From Lujinxingiaceae bacterium (GTDB taxonomy: Bacteria; Myxococcota_A; Bradymonadia; Bradymonadales; Bradymonadaceae): a stretch of DNA of 64,000 bases. A program made the position numbers and the translations under genes. The stretch is from the NCBI GenBank assembly GCA_013697635.1, contig JACCWM010000062.1, positions 1 to 64,000 on the forward strand. The letters run 5' to 3'. Below, one piece after another: positions 44,603-53,668 of the stretch. Positions within the stretch are counted from its first letter, which is position 1. Each line of letters opens with the position of its first letter. The notes under the pieces are model-generated. The model searched no databases. It had not been told where the DNA came from and was given only the letters and a program-made list of their open reading frames with translations.

Positions 44603-46705
44603 GTGAGCGAAAACACGGTGCACATGGGACGGCGGCGCCACTCAAGTCGGCTTTTGCGATGGAGTCTGCCCACGCTTCGCCCTGTGCACGTCGGTATTTT
44701 TGCCCTTGTCGTGCTTTGTTCGTTGCCCCTGCTCCTGATCGAGCACGGGCTGCACTTCGAGCTGCCGGTCTTTCGCGCGCTCTTTGCCGAGCCCTACGAG
44801 AGCTCCACGGCGCTGGCGATGACGCGCGGAATCAACGCGCCCATCGACGGGCTCTTGACCCACATCGTGCTGGTGCTGCTGGCAAGCGTCGTCGCCTTAT
44901 TCTCCGCCTCGCTCGCCCTGGTCAACTACCACGTCAAGCGCACGCCCCTGGCTGCCGTCATCGGGCTGGCGCTGTTCTGGTCGGGATCGACCGACGTGGT
45001 CCAAGTCCTCTTTACCGACGGCTGGCTCATGCAGCTGAGCGACGGCGCCGACCTGATAAACCTGACCTGGACGCTCTCACGCCTCTTTACGGCAGGCATC
45101 TTGATCTCGGCGGCGAGCATTGTCTACTACCGCCTGGAGAAGGGCTATACCACCCTGCCTGCGCGCACCATCGTACTGACCTTCTTGGGCTTTGGCGCCG
45201 CCGCGCTCCTGATCGCGGTGCTCGCCACGGGCTTTGACCCGGTGCGCCTGATCTATCCTTTGGCGGCGGTCAAGCGGCCCTGGGACCTGCCCGCGCTCGC
45301 CCTGTTCGTAGTGGGCGCCGCGCTGCTCTTTCCAAGACTGCACCGCAGCTATCAGAGCCACTTCTCGCTGGCTCTGTGGCTGAGCATGATCCCGCTGATC
45401 GCCGCTCAGATCTGCCTCATCTTTGCCTCGCTTATGCGCTTTGACGACGCGTTTGTGGTCGCCTACGGCCTCAACCTGATCGGTTTTCTCGTGCTCTCCG
45501 GCGGTCTGGTCGCCGATTACGTGCACAGCGCGCGCCAGGAGGCCACGCTGGGCGAAGAGGTCCGAAGCCGCGAGGCACGCCTGCGCGCCGTCATCGAGAA
45601 CGCCACCGACGCGATTATCTCCATCGGGCTGGATCGGCGCATCCAACTGTGGAATCCTCTGGCGATGCGCATGTTCGGCTGGTCCCAAGACGAGGCGCTG
45701 GGCACCGACCTCGTCGATCGAATCTTCCGTTTTGCCGACCGGCCCACGTTGCGCACGAACTGGCGCACGATCATCGAGCATGCCGAGCAAGACACCGACG
45801 GGCCGTTTCGCGAGCTGACCCTGATCCGCCGCGACGGCAGCTCCTTTTGCGCCGAGTACTCGGTGGCCGGAAGCACCGTCGAAGACGCCGACACGACGAC
45901 GCTGTTCATCCGCGACATCACCGAGCAACGCCAGCTCAAGCTGCGCATGATCCAGATGGACCGCCTGATCACCACCGGCACGCTCGCCGCCGGCGTCGGC
46001 CACGAGATCAACAACCCGCTCACCTACGTCATGGCCCACGCCGAGATCGCGCTCTCGAGCCTTCACACCGACCCCGAGCAGGTCGAGCAAAGCCTCGCCG
46101 CGATCGCGCAGGGCGCCGAGCGCATCAACATCATCGTCAAGAATCTGCGCGTGCTCTCGAGCTTTCAAGAGAGCGAGCGCCGCCCGGTCTCGCTCGAGGC
46201 CGCCTTGCAGGTCGCCGTCAACATGACGCGCCACCGCGTCGAGCCCAGGGCGCGCTTTGTCGAGGACAGGCGGCCCACGCCGCCCATTTTGGCCGACGAG
46301 GCGCGCCTGACCCAGGTCTTCATCAATTTGTTGATCAACGCCGCCCAGGCCCTGCCTGAGCGGCCCAAAGAGGAGAACCGGATCGATCTTCGCACCTATA
46401 CAAAGGGCGACCAGGTCATTGCCGAGGTCGAGGACAACGGCGTGGGCATCTCGGCCGAGATCGCTGAGCGCATCTTCGACCAATTCTTCACCACCAAACC
46501 GGCCGGCGAGGGCAGCGGGCTGGGCCTTGCGCTGTGCCGCCAGATCGTCGAGTCCTTCGGCGGCACGATCACCGTCAACTCCAAACTCGGCGTCGGCACC
46601 ACCTTTCGCGTCAGCCTGCCCGCCGCGACCGACTACGCGTTGAGCTCGACCACGCCGTTGGAGAGCACGAGCACCCCGTCGTCGTTGGATGTCTCAAAGC
46701 CGTAG
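44603..46705 (+). CDS. Membrane sensor histidine kinase with PAS domain (second paralogue)
   Basis: The 700-residue product repeats the architecture of the preceding gene: about eight membrane helices, a PAS domain near 325-440, His467 in [11 protein letters not shown], and an ATPase domain ([29 protein letters not shown]). The two membrane regions have clearly diverged while the PAS-kinase parts stay similar, as expected if they sense different signals. The GTG start matches the first paralogue's. The last roughly 24 codons, after the usual FRVSLP end, overlap the convergent SDR-SCP2-MaoC gene by 73 bases. Confidence 0.9.
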   Translation: MSENTVHMGRRRHSSRLLRWSLPTLRPVHVGIFALVVLCSLPLLLIEHGLHFELPVFRALFAEPYESSTALAMTRGINAPIDGLLTHIVLVLLASVVALFSASLALVNYHVKRTPLAAVIGLALFWSGSTDVVQVLFTDGWLMQLSDGADLINLTWTLSRLFTAGILISAASIVYYRLEKGYTTLPARTIVLTFLGFGAAALLIAVLATGFDPVRLIYPLAAVKRPWDLPALALFVVGAALLFPRLHRSYQSHFSLALWLSMIPLIAAQICLIFASLMRFDDAFVVAYGLNLIGFLVLSGGLVADYVHSARQEATLGEEVRSREARLRAVIENATDAIISIGLDRRIQLWNPLAMRMFGWSQDEALGTDLVDRIFRFADRPTLRTNWRTIIEHAEQDTDGPFRELTLIRRDGSSFCAEYSVAGSTVEDADTTTLFIRDITEQRQLKLRMIQMDRLITTGTLAAGVGHEINNPLTYVMAHAEIALSSLHTDPEQVEQSLAAIAQGAERINIIVKNLRVLSSFQESERRPVSLEAALQVAVNMTRHRVEPRARFVEDRRPTPPILADEARLTQVFINLLINAAQALPERPKEENRIDLRTYTKGDQVIAEVEDNGVGISAEIAERIFDQFFTTKPAGEGSGLGLALCRQIVESFGGTITVNSKLGVGTTFRVSLPAATDYALSSTTPLESTSTPSSLDVSKP

Positions 46706-48804
46706 TGCGTCTCGCTCAGCTTCCAGACGCGCGTGGTCAGCGTCTTTCCGGGATACACCGGCTTGGCAAAGCGCACCGCGATGCGCGCAAGGCGCGTCGA
46801 ATCGCCCGCCAGCACGCCGTTGACAAAGGTCTTGGTGGCAAAGGCCATCGTGCACAGACCGTGCAAGATGCAGTCGCCCAGGCCGGCGGCGCGCGCGACG
46901 TCTGGATCGACATGGATCGGATTGTGGTCGCCCGAGGCCTGCGCGTAGCGAAGCGGCTGGTCAGCCGCCACGACCTGCGACTCCTCGTAGACCATCTGGC
47001 GCTCATCGAGCGGCGCCTCCATACGGGCGCCCGCCGACGAGGCCGTTGCAGCGGCGGCTGCCGCCTCGCGGCTGCCATCGCGTGGCTTCTTGACGAACAG
47101 ACCGCTCGTCGCCTCGCAGGCCACCTCGCCGTCGACCATCAGCCACTGGCGCACGTTGATCAGATGGCCTGAGCTCTTCTCCTCGATCGAGGCGATCTCG
47201 CCGCGCGGGGCGACCAGATCCCAGGGCTTGAGCGGCTTGAAAAAGCGCATCTCCTGCTCGCCATGCACCAGGCGAAGCAGGTCGGCGTTGAGCTCCTTGT
47301 CGACGAGCGCCTCGCCCAGCACCGCAAAGAGCGGCTTGACCGCAAAGATAGGCGAGGCGACCACGCCGCCCTCGCGCTGGACGTCGAGATAGCGCGCATT
47401 GTGGTCCTCGGTGGCCTCGGCATAGGCGACGATGTCCTCGGCACGAATGAACGCCGCCGGGTGCTTGAAGCGCTTGCCCACGGCCGCCAGGTTGAGCCCA
47501 TCGGGCTCGCTGGCCGCCGCGTTTAGAGCGTCGCTTGCACCACCGCTTGCGCCTGGAGCACTGGCGGCTTGAGCCGGCGCGGCGCCGCCTGCGGCCACTC
47601 GCCCGGCCGCCGCGAGGTCGAAGTATTTGGAGAAGCTCATCAGCACGCCCATGTTGTTCGCGCTGATTTTTCCGGCCATGAAGGCTTGCTCGGCGGCGAG
47701 CTTGCCGGCCGCGAGTTGCAAGAGGGTGTCGGCACTGTCAAAGGTGACCTTGCCGTCGGGGCCGTCGATTGCGCCGTCGGAGAAGACGGCCTGTCCCTCG
47801 CCCACAGCCAAACTAAAACTGCCCGTACCCTTGACTTCGAAGACGATCTTGGCGGCCCAGCCTTTGGCCTTCTCGGCTTTGAACGCTGAGGGCAGCGCCT
47901 GGAACAGTGCGCGCACCGGCGGGTCGCCGCCGCTGGCATCAGCCCCGCCACCGGCCTGCTTGGCCTCCCAGGCGGGCTGGGTGATCTCCTCGAAGCGCTC
48001 ACCGATCTTGGCGATATCCCAGCGCTCCTGGCCCAGATCGACGCCCGGCGTAATCTCGGTGCGGTACTCGAAATAGTGCGAGCCGTGCGCCCCGAAAACC
48101 CGACCCGTGACCTCGGCCGCCGCCTCGCTGGCCAGCCACAACACCAAGGGCGCGATGTGCCCCGGCTCGAGCTCGTCGGGGATCATGGCGATGTCCTCGG
48201 TCATGCGCGTCTTGGCCAGCGGCGCGATCGCGTTGACCGTGATCCCGAACTTGCGCGTCTCGAGCGCCACGACCCGCGTAAAACCGGCGATGCCGGCCTT
48301 GGCCGCGCCGTAGTTCGCCTGGCCAAAATTACCCTTGAGCCCGGCATACGAGCTCGTATTGATGATGCGCCCGCCGTGGCCGGACTTCTGCATCGCGATT
48401 ACGGCCGCCTGCGTGACCAGATAGGTGCCCTTCATGTGCACGTCGACGACGAGATCCCAGAGCTCCTCTTCGAGCTTGACCAACGTCTTGTCGCGCAAAA
48501 TACCGGCGTTGTTGATCACGATGTCGATGCGGCCAAAGCTTTCGAGCGCCGCGTCGACCATCGACTGCGCTGAGGCCGCATCCGCCACCGAGCCATAGTT
48601 GGCCACGGCTTCGCCGCCAAGTTCGCGGATCTCGGCGACCACGGCGTCGGCCATGCTCGCGCCGGCGCCGGCGCCGTCGCGGCTGCCACCGAGATCGTTG
48701 ACCACGACCTTGGCACCTTCGCTGGCCAGCATAAGCGCATAAGCGCGTCCAAGCCCGCCACCGGCACCGGTTACGAGCGCCACCTTTGCATCAAATAGTC
48801 CCAT
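46633..48804 (-). CDS. Fused SDR dehydrogenase - SCP2 - MaoC hydratase (MFE-2-like beta-oxidation enzyme)
   Basis: The 723-residue protein resembles peroxisomal multifunctional enzyme 2, which hydrates trans-2-enoyl-CoA to (3R)-hydroxyacyl-CoA and then oxidises it. Residues 1-285 are a short-chain dehydrogenase: TGAGGGLGRAYAL binds NAD, and the catalytic residues are Ser151/152, Tyr165 and Lys169. Residues about 290-400 match an SCP2 sterol-carrier domain. After an Ala/Gly-rich linker, residues 445-723 form a double hot-dog MaoC domain with the hydratase-2 motif DHNPIHVD near 623. The order SDR-SCP2-MaoC differs from the animal order SDR-hydratase-SCP2. The ATG at 48804 follows AGAGG. The thiolase gene is 23 bases upstream. 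Confidence 0.9.
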   Translation of the reverse strand: MGLFDAKVALVTGAGGGLGRAYALMLASEGAKVVVNDLGGSRDGAGAGASMADAVVAEIRELGGEAVANYGSVADAASAQSMVDAALESFGRIDIVINNAGILRDKTLVKLEEELWDLVVDVHMKGTYLVTQAAVIAMQKSGHGGRIINTSSYAGLKGNFGQANYGAAKAGIAGFTRVVALETRKFGITVNAIAPLAKTRMTEDIAMIPDELEPGHIAPLVLWLASEAAAEVTGRVFGAHGSHYFEYRTEITPGVDLGQERWDIAKIGERFEEITQPAWEAKQAGGGADASGGDPPVRALFQALPSAFKAEKAKGWAAKIVFEVKGTGSFSLAVGEGQAVFSDGAIDGPDGKVTFDSADTLLQLAAGKLAAEQAFMAGKISANNMGVLMSFSKYFDLAAAGRVAAGGAAPAQAASAPGASGGASDALNAAASEPDGLNLAAVGKRFKHPAAFIRAEDIVAYAEATEDHNARYLDVQREGGVVASPIFAVKPLFAVLGEALVDKELNADLLRLVHGEQEMRFFKPLKPWDLVAPRGEIASIEEKSSGHLINVRQWLMVDGEVACEATSGLFVKKPRDGSREAAAAAATASSAGARMEAPLDERQMVYEESQVVAADQPLRYAQASGDHNPIHVDPDVARAAGLGDCILHGLCTMAFATKTFVNGVLAGDSTRLARIAVRFAKPVYPGKTLTTRVWKLSETHYGFETSNDDGVLVLSNGVVELNA

Positions 48805-48827
48805 GATTACCTCTAAAGTTTCGTGGA

Positions 48828-49982
48828 TTAGCGCTCGATAATGGTCGCAACGGCCTGTCCAAAGCCGATACACAACGTGGCAAGGCCGTAGCGCACGTTT
48901 CGCCGCTCCATCTCGTGGAGCAGCGTCGCCAGAAGCCGCGCGCCGGACGCGCCCAGAGGATGGCCCAGCGCCATCGCACCGCCGTTGACGTTGGTGCGTG
49001 CGAGCAGCTTCTGTGGCTCTCCCGGGCTCAGATCGCTTGCCCAGGCGAGCACGACCGAGGCGAAGGCCTCGTTGACCTCGAAGAGCCCGATGTCCTCGAT
49101 GCGAAGCCCGGCCTTCTCGAGCACCTTCTGAGTGACCGGAATCGGTCCGGTGAGCATCATGGTCGGATCGACGCCTGCCACGGCCGTGGCCACAATGCGC
49201 GCGCGCGCCTCCAGGCCCAGGGCCTCGCCCTTGGCTTTTGAGCCGATCAAGACGCCCGAGGCGCCATCAGATATCTGGCTTGAGCTAGCGGCCGTGACCA
49301 CGCCGTCGGCAAGAAACGCCGGCTTGAGCCGGCCGACCTTCTCCAGCGTCGAGTCGGCCCGCGGCCCCTCGTCGACCGCAAAGTTTACCGCCTCGCCATT
49401 GGGGCGCACCACGGCGACGGGAACGATCTCGCGCACAAAATAGCCCTCGGAGATCGCCGCCAGCGCCCGCCGATGCGACTCGACCGTCAACTGATCGAGG
49501 GCATCGCGCGTCAAGCCCCACTTCTTGGCGATCAGCTCCGCGCTGATTCCCTGCGGCACGATGTCGAAGCGATCCGTGAGCGCCTCGCTCAGCGGCGCCA
49601 CATCGGCACCCATCTCCACCCGGCTCATCGACTCGACGCCGGCCGCCAACACGAGATCCTGCATCCCGCTCATCACCGCTTGGGCGGCAAAATTGACGGT
49701 CTGCAAGCTCGAGCCGCACATGCGGTTGACCGTGGTGCCCGTCGTCGTGATCGGAAAGCCCGCGATCAACGCCGCCGTGCGCCCGATGTTCATGCCCTGC
49801 TCGCCAAGCTGCGTGACGCAGCCCATGATCACGTCCTCGATCTGCGCCGGGTCGACGCCGGCGCGCTCGATCATCGCCGCCAAGAACTTGCCCGCCAGCT
49901 CATCGGGCCGTGTCGCCGCCAGAGAACCACCGCGCCGCCCAATCGCCGTACGTGCCGCCTCGAAAATATATGCGTCCGCCAT
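48828..49982 (-). CDS. Acetyl-CoA acyltransferase (thiolase)
   Basis: This enzyme performs the last step of beta-oxidation, or condenses acetyl-CoA in the reverse direction. The 384-residue product has the catalytic cysteine near residue 88 in NRMCGSSLQT, NEAFASV near 305, GGAMALGHPLGASGAR near 340 with the catalytic histidine, and the final cysteine segment LCIGFGQAVA, where a Phe replaces the usual Gly. It is followed closely by the SDR-SCP2-MaoC gene and preceded by the HIT gene, all on the minus strand. GGAG precedes the ATG. Confidence 0.93.
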   Translation of the reverse strand: MADAYIFEAARTAIGRRGGSLAATRPDELAGKFLAAMIERAGVDPAQIEDVIMGCVTQLGEQGMNIGRTAALIAGFPITTTGTTVNRMCGSSLQTVNFAAQAVMSGMQDLVLAAGVESMSRVEMGADVAPLSEALTDRFDIVPQGISAELIAKKWGLTRDALDQLTVESHRRALAAISEGYFVREIVPVAVVRPNGEAVNFAVDEGPRADSTLEKVGRLKPAFLADGVVTAASSSQISDGASGVLIGSKAKGEALGLEARARIVATAVAGVDPTMMLTGPIPVTQKVLEKAGLRIEDIGLFEVNEAFASVVLAWASDLSPGEPQKLLARTNVNGGAMALGHPLGASGARLLATLLHEMERRNVRYGLATLCIGFGQAVATIIER

Positions 49983-50029
49983 CTCGCTACTCCTTAGACC
50001 TACGTTGACTTGACCGACAAAAAAGCGAC

Positions 50030-50386
50030 TCAGCCCGGAGGCCACGAGAAACTACGTCCACCCAAGATGTGCACGTGCAGATGAAAAACCGACTGCCCCA
50101 CGCCCGCCCCGTTATTGACCACCACCCGATAGCCCGACTCCTCGAGCCCCTCGGCCCGCGCGATCTTCGCGCTCGCCAGCATCAGCTTGCCCAGCACCAG
50201 AGCGTCCTCCTGCCCGGCCTCCAAGAGATTGACGATATGCTTTCGCGGGATCACCAGAATATGCACCGGCGCCACGGGCCTGAGATCACGAAACGCCACG
50301 ACATCGTCGTCCTCATAAACCAGCTCCGTCTCAATCTCGCCCCGCAAAATCTTGCCAAAGATCGTGTCGTTTTCAGCCTCGGCCAT
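50030..50386 (-). CDS. HIT-family nucleotide hydrolase
   Basis: The 118-residue product has the full histidine-triad layout (DTIFGKILRGEI at the start, YEDDDVVAFRDLRPVAPVH, VIPRKHI, and the motif HLHVH at residues 102-106 followed by ILGGR). HINT-type proteins hydrolyse purine nucleoside phosphoramidates. The ATG at 50386 follows GGAGCTC. It is separated from the acyl-CoA synthetase by a gap carrying REP-like copy R8 and lies 47 bases before the thiolase gene. Confidence 0.93.
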   Translation of the reverse strand: MAEAENDTIFGKILRGEIETELVYEDDDVVAFRDLRPVAPVHILVIPRKHIVNLLEAGQEDALVLGKLMLASAKIARAEGLEESGYRVVVNNGAGVGQSVFHLHVHILGGRSFSWPPG

Positions 50387-50489
50387 CGAAGAGCTCCATC
50401 GTCGCAAAGTTCACATCAGAGACCAGCGTCATCCATTGACGCCGAACTCTAACCACTCCCTGCTCACCTGTCGAGCCGCACGACAAATC

Positions 50490-50552
50490 GGGGGTTCAAG
50501 GTCGACTTGCCCAATAAACACGGGCATTTCCCGTGTTGGAAGCCCGGCTTCC
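50490..50552 (+). repeat. REP-like 63-bp element, copy R8
   Basis: It runs from GGGGGTTCAAGG to CATTTCCCGT, then GTTGGAAGCCCGGCTTCC. The 15-base end is the consensus palindrome. Exactly 63 bases. It lies in the 200-base gap downstream of the acyl-CoA synthetase gene. Confidence 0.85.
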
Positions 50553-50586
50553 ACCGGGTTTCGCGCCCCCCGTGGCCCCCCCGCGG

Positions 50587-52380
50587 TCATGTGTACATCG
50601 ACTCAATCTGCTCGCTTCGCCGAGTCGTCACCGCGCGCCGCTTGATCTTCTTGGTCGACGTCAGCTCGCCGGTCTCTTCGGTGAACTCTTCGGCCAAAAC
50701 GACGAACTTCTTGATCGTCTCGACGCGTGCCAGATCCTGGTTGATCCGGTCGATGTGCTCTTGCACGTGGGCCTGGAATGCGGGGTGGGTGGCCAATGCC
50801 GTCAGATCTTTGGGCCAGCCCTTGCGCGCGGCGAAGGACGGGGCCTGCTCGGGGTCGAGGGTGAGCAGGGCGCTTAGGAACTTGCGCTGATCGCCGATGA
50901 CCACGGCCTGGCCAATGCCGTCGATCTGTTTGAGGGCATTTTCGATGGGCTGGGGGGCGACATTCTTGCCGCCGGAGGTGATGATGATGTTCTTCTTGCG
51001 GTCGGTGATGCGCAAAAAGCCCTGGGCGTCGAGCTCGCCGATGTCGCCGGAGTGCAGCCAGCCGTCGATCAGGGTCTCGGCCGTGGCCTCCGGATCTTTG
51101 TAGTAGCCCATGAACACGTTGGGGCCTCGGGCCAGGATCTCACCGTCGTCGGCGATCTTCATCGTGAGACCGGGCAGGGCCAGGCCCACGGTACCCAGGC
51201 GCGTCTTGCCGGGCTGCGGATAGTTGAAGGTCGTCGGGCCGCAGTCCTCGGACTGGCCGTAGACCTCGCGGATGATGATGCCGCAGGACAAAAAGAACTC
51301 CAGCACGTCGGTGCCAATCGGTGCCGCAGCGCTCACCGCGATTTTGAGCCGATCCAGGCCAAGCTGGCCGGCCAGCTTGGAGAAAAACAGCTTGTCGGCG
51401 ATCTGGTACTTGAGGCCCAGCGCGCCGGTGGGCGGCCCGTACTCGATGGTGTGCAAGCCGGCCTCACGGCCCACCTCGCGCGCCCACTTGACGATCGCAG
51501 ACTTGGGAAAGCTCGCCTCGGCCAGGCGGTTCTCCAACGTGGAGTGAAACTTCTCCCAAACCCGTGGCACGGCGAAAAACAGCGTGGGCCGCGCGGCGAC
51601 GAGCGCATCCTTGAGCTGGAGCAGGCTCTCGGCAAACCAGGCCGAATAGCCCAGCGTAATCGCCAGATGAATCGTGAACATCTGTTCGGCGATGTGCGAC
51701 AGCGGCAAATACGAAACCACCGCATTGTCCCCGCCGAGCTGCTCGAGGTTGATCACCTCGTTGGCCATGTTCGCCGTAAAGGCCAGATTGCGATGGCTGA
51801 GCATGACGCCCTTGGGCGGGCCGGTCGTGCCGCTGGTGTAGATCAAGGTCGCCAGATCGTCGTCCTGGATCGCCGCGATGCGCGCATCGACCGCCTTGGC
51901 GTGGGCCTGGCCGCTGGCCAAAAACATCTCGAAGGAGCACACCAGCGGGTCGCTGATCTTCTCGGCATCGCGAAACAGCACCACGCGCTTGACCCGCGGC
52001 AGCTCGCCTCGCACGGTCACGAACTTGCGGTATTGCTCCTCGTCCTCGAACAGCGCGACCTTCGCCTCGCAGTGGCCGATGATGTAGGCGACCTGAGCGG
52101 CCGAGTCGGTCTGGTAAATGCCCGCCGGAACGCCTTGGGCCATCATCGCGCCCACATCGGCGATCACCCACTGCGGACAGTTGTAGCTACAGATCGTCAC
52201 GCAATCGCCAGGCTCATAGCCCTCGCCGATCAGCGCACCGGCGAACTGGCGCGCCTGGCGCGCGTAGCTCGCCCAGTCGATCGGCTGCCAGGTTTGACCC
52301 TTCTTGAACCATAGCGCGGGCTTTCCGCCAATCTCTTCGGCATTCCTCAAAAAACGATCGATGATGGTATCGCGACCCAT
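50587..52380 (-). CDS. Long-chain fatty-acyl-CoA synthetase
   Basis: This AMP-forming enzyme activates fatty acids with ATP and CoA. The 597-residue product has the signature LIYTSGTTGPPKGVMLSHRN near residue 180, a later VYGQSEDCGPTTFN segment, the motif GWLHSGDIGELDAQGFLRITDRKKNII near 430-455, and a C-terminal lysine-containing ELTSTKKIKRR segment expected for adenylation. Length and motifs fit the FadD15-like long-chain group. The ATG at 52380 follows AAGGAG. It probably feeds the thiolase and SDR-SCP2-MaoC genes downstream on the same strand, despite the HIT gene between them. Confidence 0.92.
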   Translation of the reverse strand: MGRDTIIDRFLRNAEEIGGKPALWFKKGQTWQPIDWASYARQARQFAGALIGEGYEPGDCVTICSYNCPQWVIADVGAMMAQGVPAGIYQTDSAAQVAYIIGHCEAKVALFEDEEQYRKFVTVRGELPRVKRVVLFRDAEKISDPLVCSFEMFLASGQAHAKAVDARIAAIQDDDLATLIYTSGTTGPPKGVMLSHRNLAFTANMANEVINLEQLGGDNAVVSYLPLSHIAEQMFTIHLAITLGYSAWFAESLLQLKDALVAARPTLFFAVPRVWEKFHSTLENRLAEASFPKSAIVKWAREVGREAGLHTIEYGPPTGALGLKYQIADKLFFSKLAGQLGLDRLKIAVSAAAPIGTDVLEFFLSCGIIIREVYGQSEDCGPTTFNYPQPGKTRLGTVGLALPGLTMKIADDGEILARGPNVFMGYYKDPEATAETLIDGWLHSGDIGELDAQGFLRITDRKKNIIITSGGKNVAPQPIENALKQIDGIGQAVVIGDQRKFLSALLTLDPEQAPSFAARKGWPKDLTALATHPAFQAHVQEHIDRINQDLARVETIKKFVVLAEEFTEETGELTSTKKIKRRAVTTRRSEQIESMYT

Positions 52381-52572
52381 GTGGTGCTCCTTGGCAAACA
52401 ATGAATAATCAACTGGCCGCGAGTTTCGAACAATTCATGGCCTTCGTAAAGACTCATTGCCCGTGTGAACGCGGAGCGCTAAAATGAAAGCGTTTACTGG
52501 CGCAATAACATGCGGCCCGAGAACGTTATTTTCACGAGTGTCGACGTTGTAACGAGCCTCAAGGAATAGCCG

Positions 52573-53163
52573 ATGAAGACCCGTGTGATCAAGCTGTGCA
52601 CCGCGCTTCTGGCGTTCGGAGTGTTCTCAGGCTGTTCTCCGACCTCAGCCACCTCCGACACGCAACAGAGCCGACGCGGCGCCCTTACGCTCTCGCCCAA
52701 TGCGGCCGTGGCGCAGGCCAATGACGCATCTTCCAGGCAGGCTGCTGAACAATCCAAGCGCGCCGAATTTCCTTTGAATCTCTCCGATGCCCAGTGGCGC
52801 CAACGCTTAACCCCGGCCCAGTACCATGTGCTGCGCGAGGAGGGCACTGAGCGCGCCTTCTCCGGTGAGTACGACAAGCACGACGAGCCCGGCGTCTACA
52901 ACTGTGCGGCCTGCGATCATCCGCTCTTTAGCTCGCAGACCAAGTTCGACTCGCGAACCGGCTGGCCGAGCTTCTACCAGCCAATTTCAGCTGACAACAT
53001 CGCCACCAGCGCCGACCACAAGCTGCGCTCCAAGCGCACCGAGGTACACTGCGCCAACTGCGGCGGCCACCTCGGCCATGTCTTTCGCGACGGCCCCAAA
53101 CCCACCGGCCTGCGCTATTGCGTCAATTCGGTCGCACTCAAGTTCGAGGCCGCCGGCGAATAG
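52573..53163 (+). CDS. msrB: MsrB, methionine-R-sulfoxide reductase, predicted lipoprotein
   Basis: MsrB reduces methionine-R-sulfoxide in oxidised proteins. The 196-residue product begins with a lipoprotein signal (lipobox FSGC, Cys21) and a polar linker, so the enzyme is likely membrane-tethered outside the cytoplasm. The zinc-site cysteines lie in YNCAACDHPLF and VHCANCGGHLGHVF. The catalytic cysteine is Cys183 in GLRYCVNS. RTGWPSFYQP is the substrate loop. No msrA is adjacent. Confidence 0.94.
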   Translation: MKTRVIKLCTALLAFGVFSGCSPTSATSDTQQSRRGALTLSPNAAVAQANDASSRQAAEQSKRAEFPLNLSDAQWRQRLTPAQYHVLREEGTERAFSGEYDKHDEPGVYNCAACDHPLFSSQTKFDSRTGWPSFYQPISADNIATSADHKLRSKRTEVHCANCGGHLGHVFRDGPKPTGLRYCVNSVALKFEAAGE

Positions 53164-53254
53164 ACGATTAACACCTTCTCCTTGACCCTCGATCTACAGG
53201 CCTATTTTTGGCTTGGACATAAATATTGACGATGATCGATACCCAGGAGTTGGC

Positions 53255-53668
53255 ATGATCAGTGTAGAAGAAGTCATGACGCCCAATCCCGAGCGCGCGG
53301 ATGTGGCGGACAGCATTCGCGAGGTCTTGTACAAGCTCGTCGAGCTCGACATTCGCCACCTCCCGGTGGTCGACGACGGCGAGCTTATCGGCATGATCAG
53401 TGATCGTGACCTGCGCGGCTATACGATGCCGCTTGCCAACGATATCGATCCGGTCAATACCAGCGACAGGCGCTTTGACGCGCCGGTGAGCACGCTGATG
53501 AACGGCGACGTCATCTCCGTGACGCCGCAGACTGACATCACCGAGGTCATCGACCTGATGATCGACCACAAGATCGGCGCTGTGCCCGTGATCGACGGGA
53601 TCAGCGGTGTCTTGCTCGGCATCGTCAGCTATATCGACATCATTCGAAATGCCCGAGACGTCCTCTAA
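53255..53668 (+). CDS. Tandem CBS-domain protein
   Basis: The 137-residue product consists of two CBS motifs (MISVEEVMTPNPERADVADS to GMISDRDLRG, then ISVTPQTDITEVIDLMIDH to LLGIVSYIDIIRNA), which together form one Bateman module that may bind an adenosine nucleotide. There is no effector domain. The ATG at 53255 follows AGGAG. Its 3' end overlaps the next gene by 20 bases, so the two are probably translated together, and the CBS unit may regulate the ATP-grasp protein. Confidence 0.88.
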   Translation: MISVEEVMTPNPERADVADSIREVLYKLVELDIRHLPVVDDGELIGMISDRDLRGYTMPLANDIDPVNTSDRRFDAPVSTLMNGDVISVTPQTDITEVIDLMIDHKIGAVPVIDGISGVLLGIVSYIDIIRNARDVL

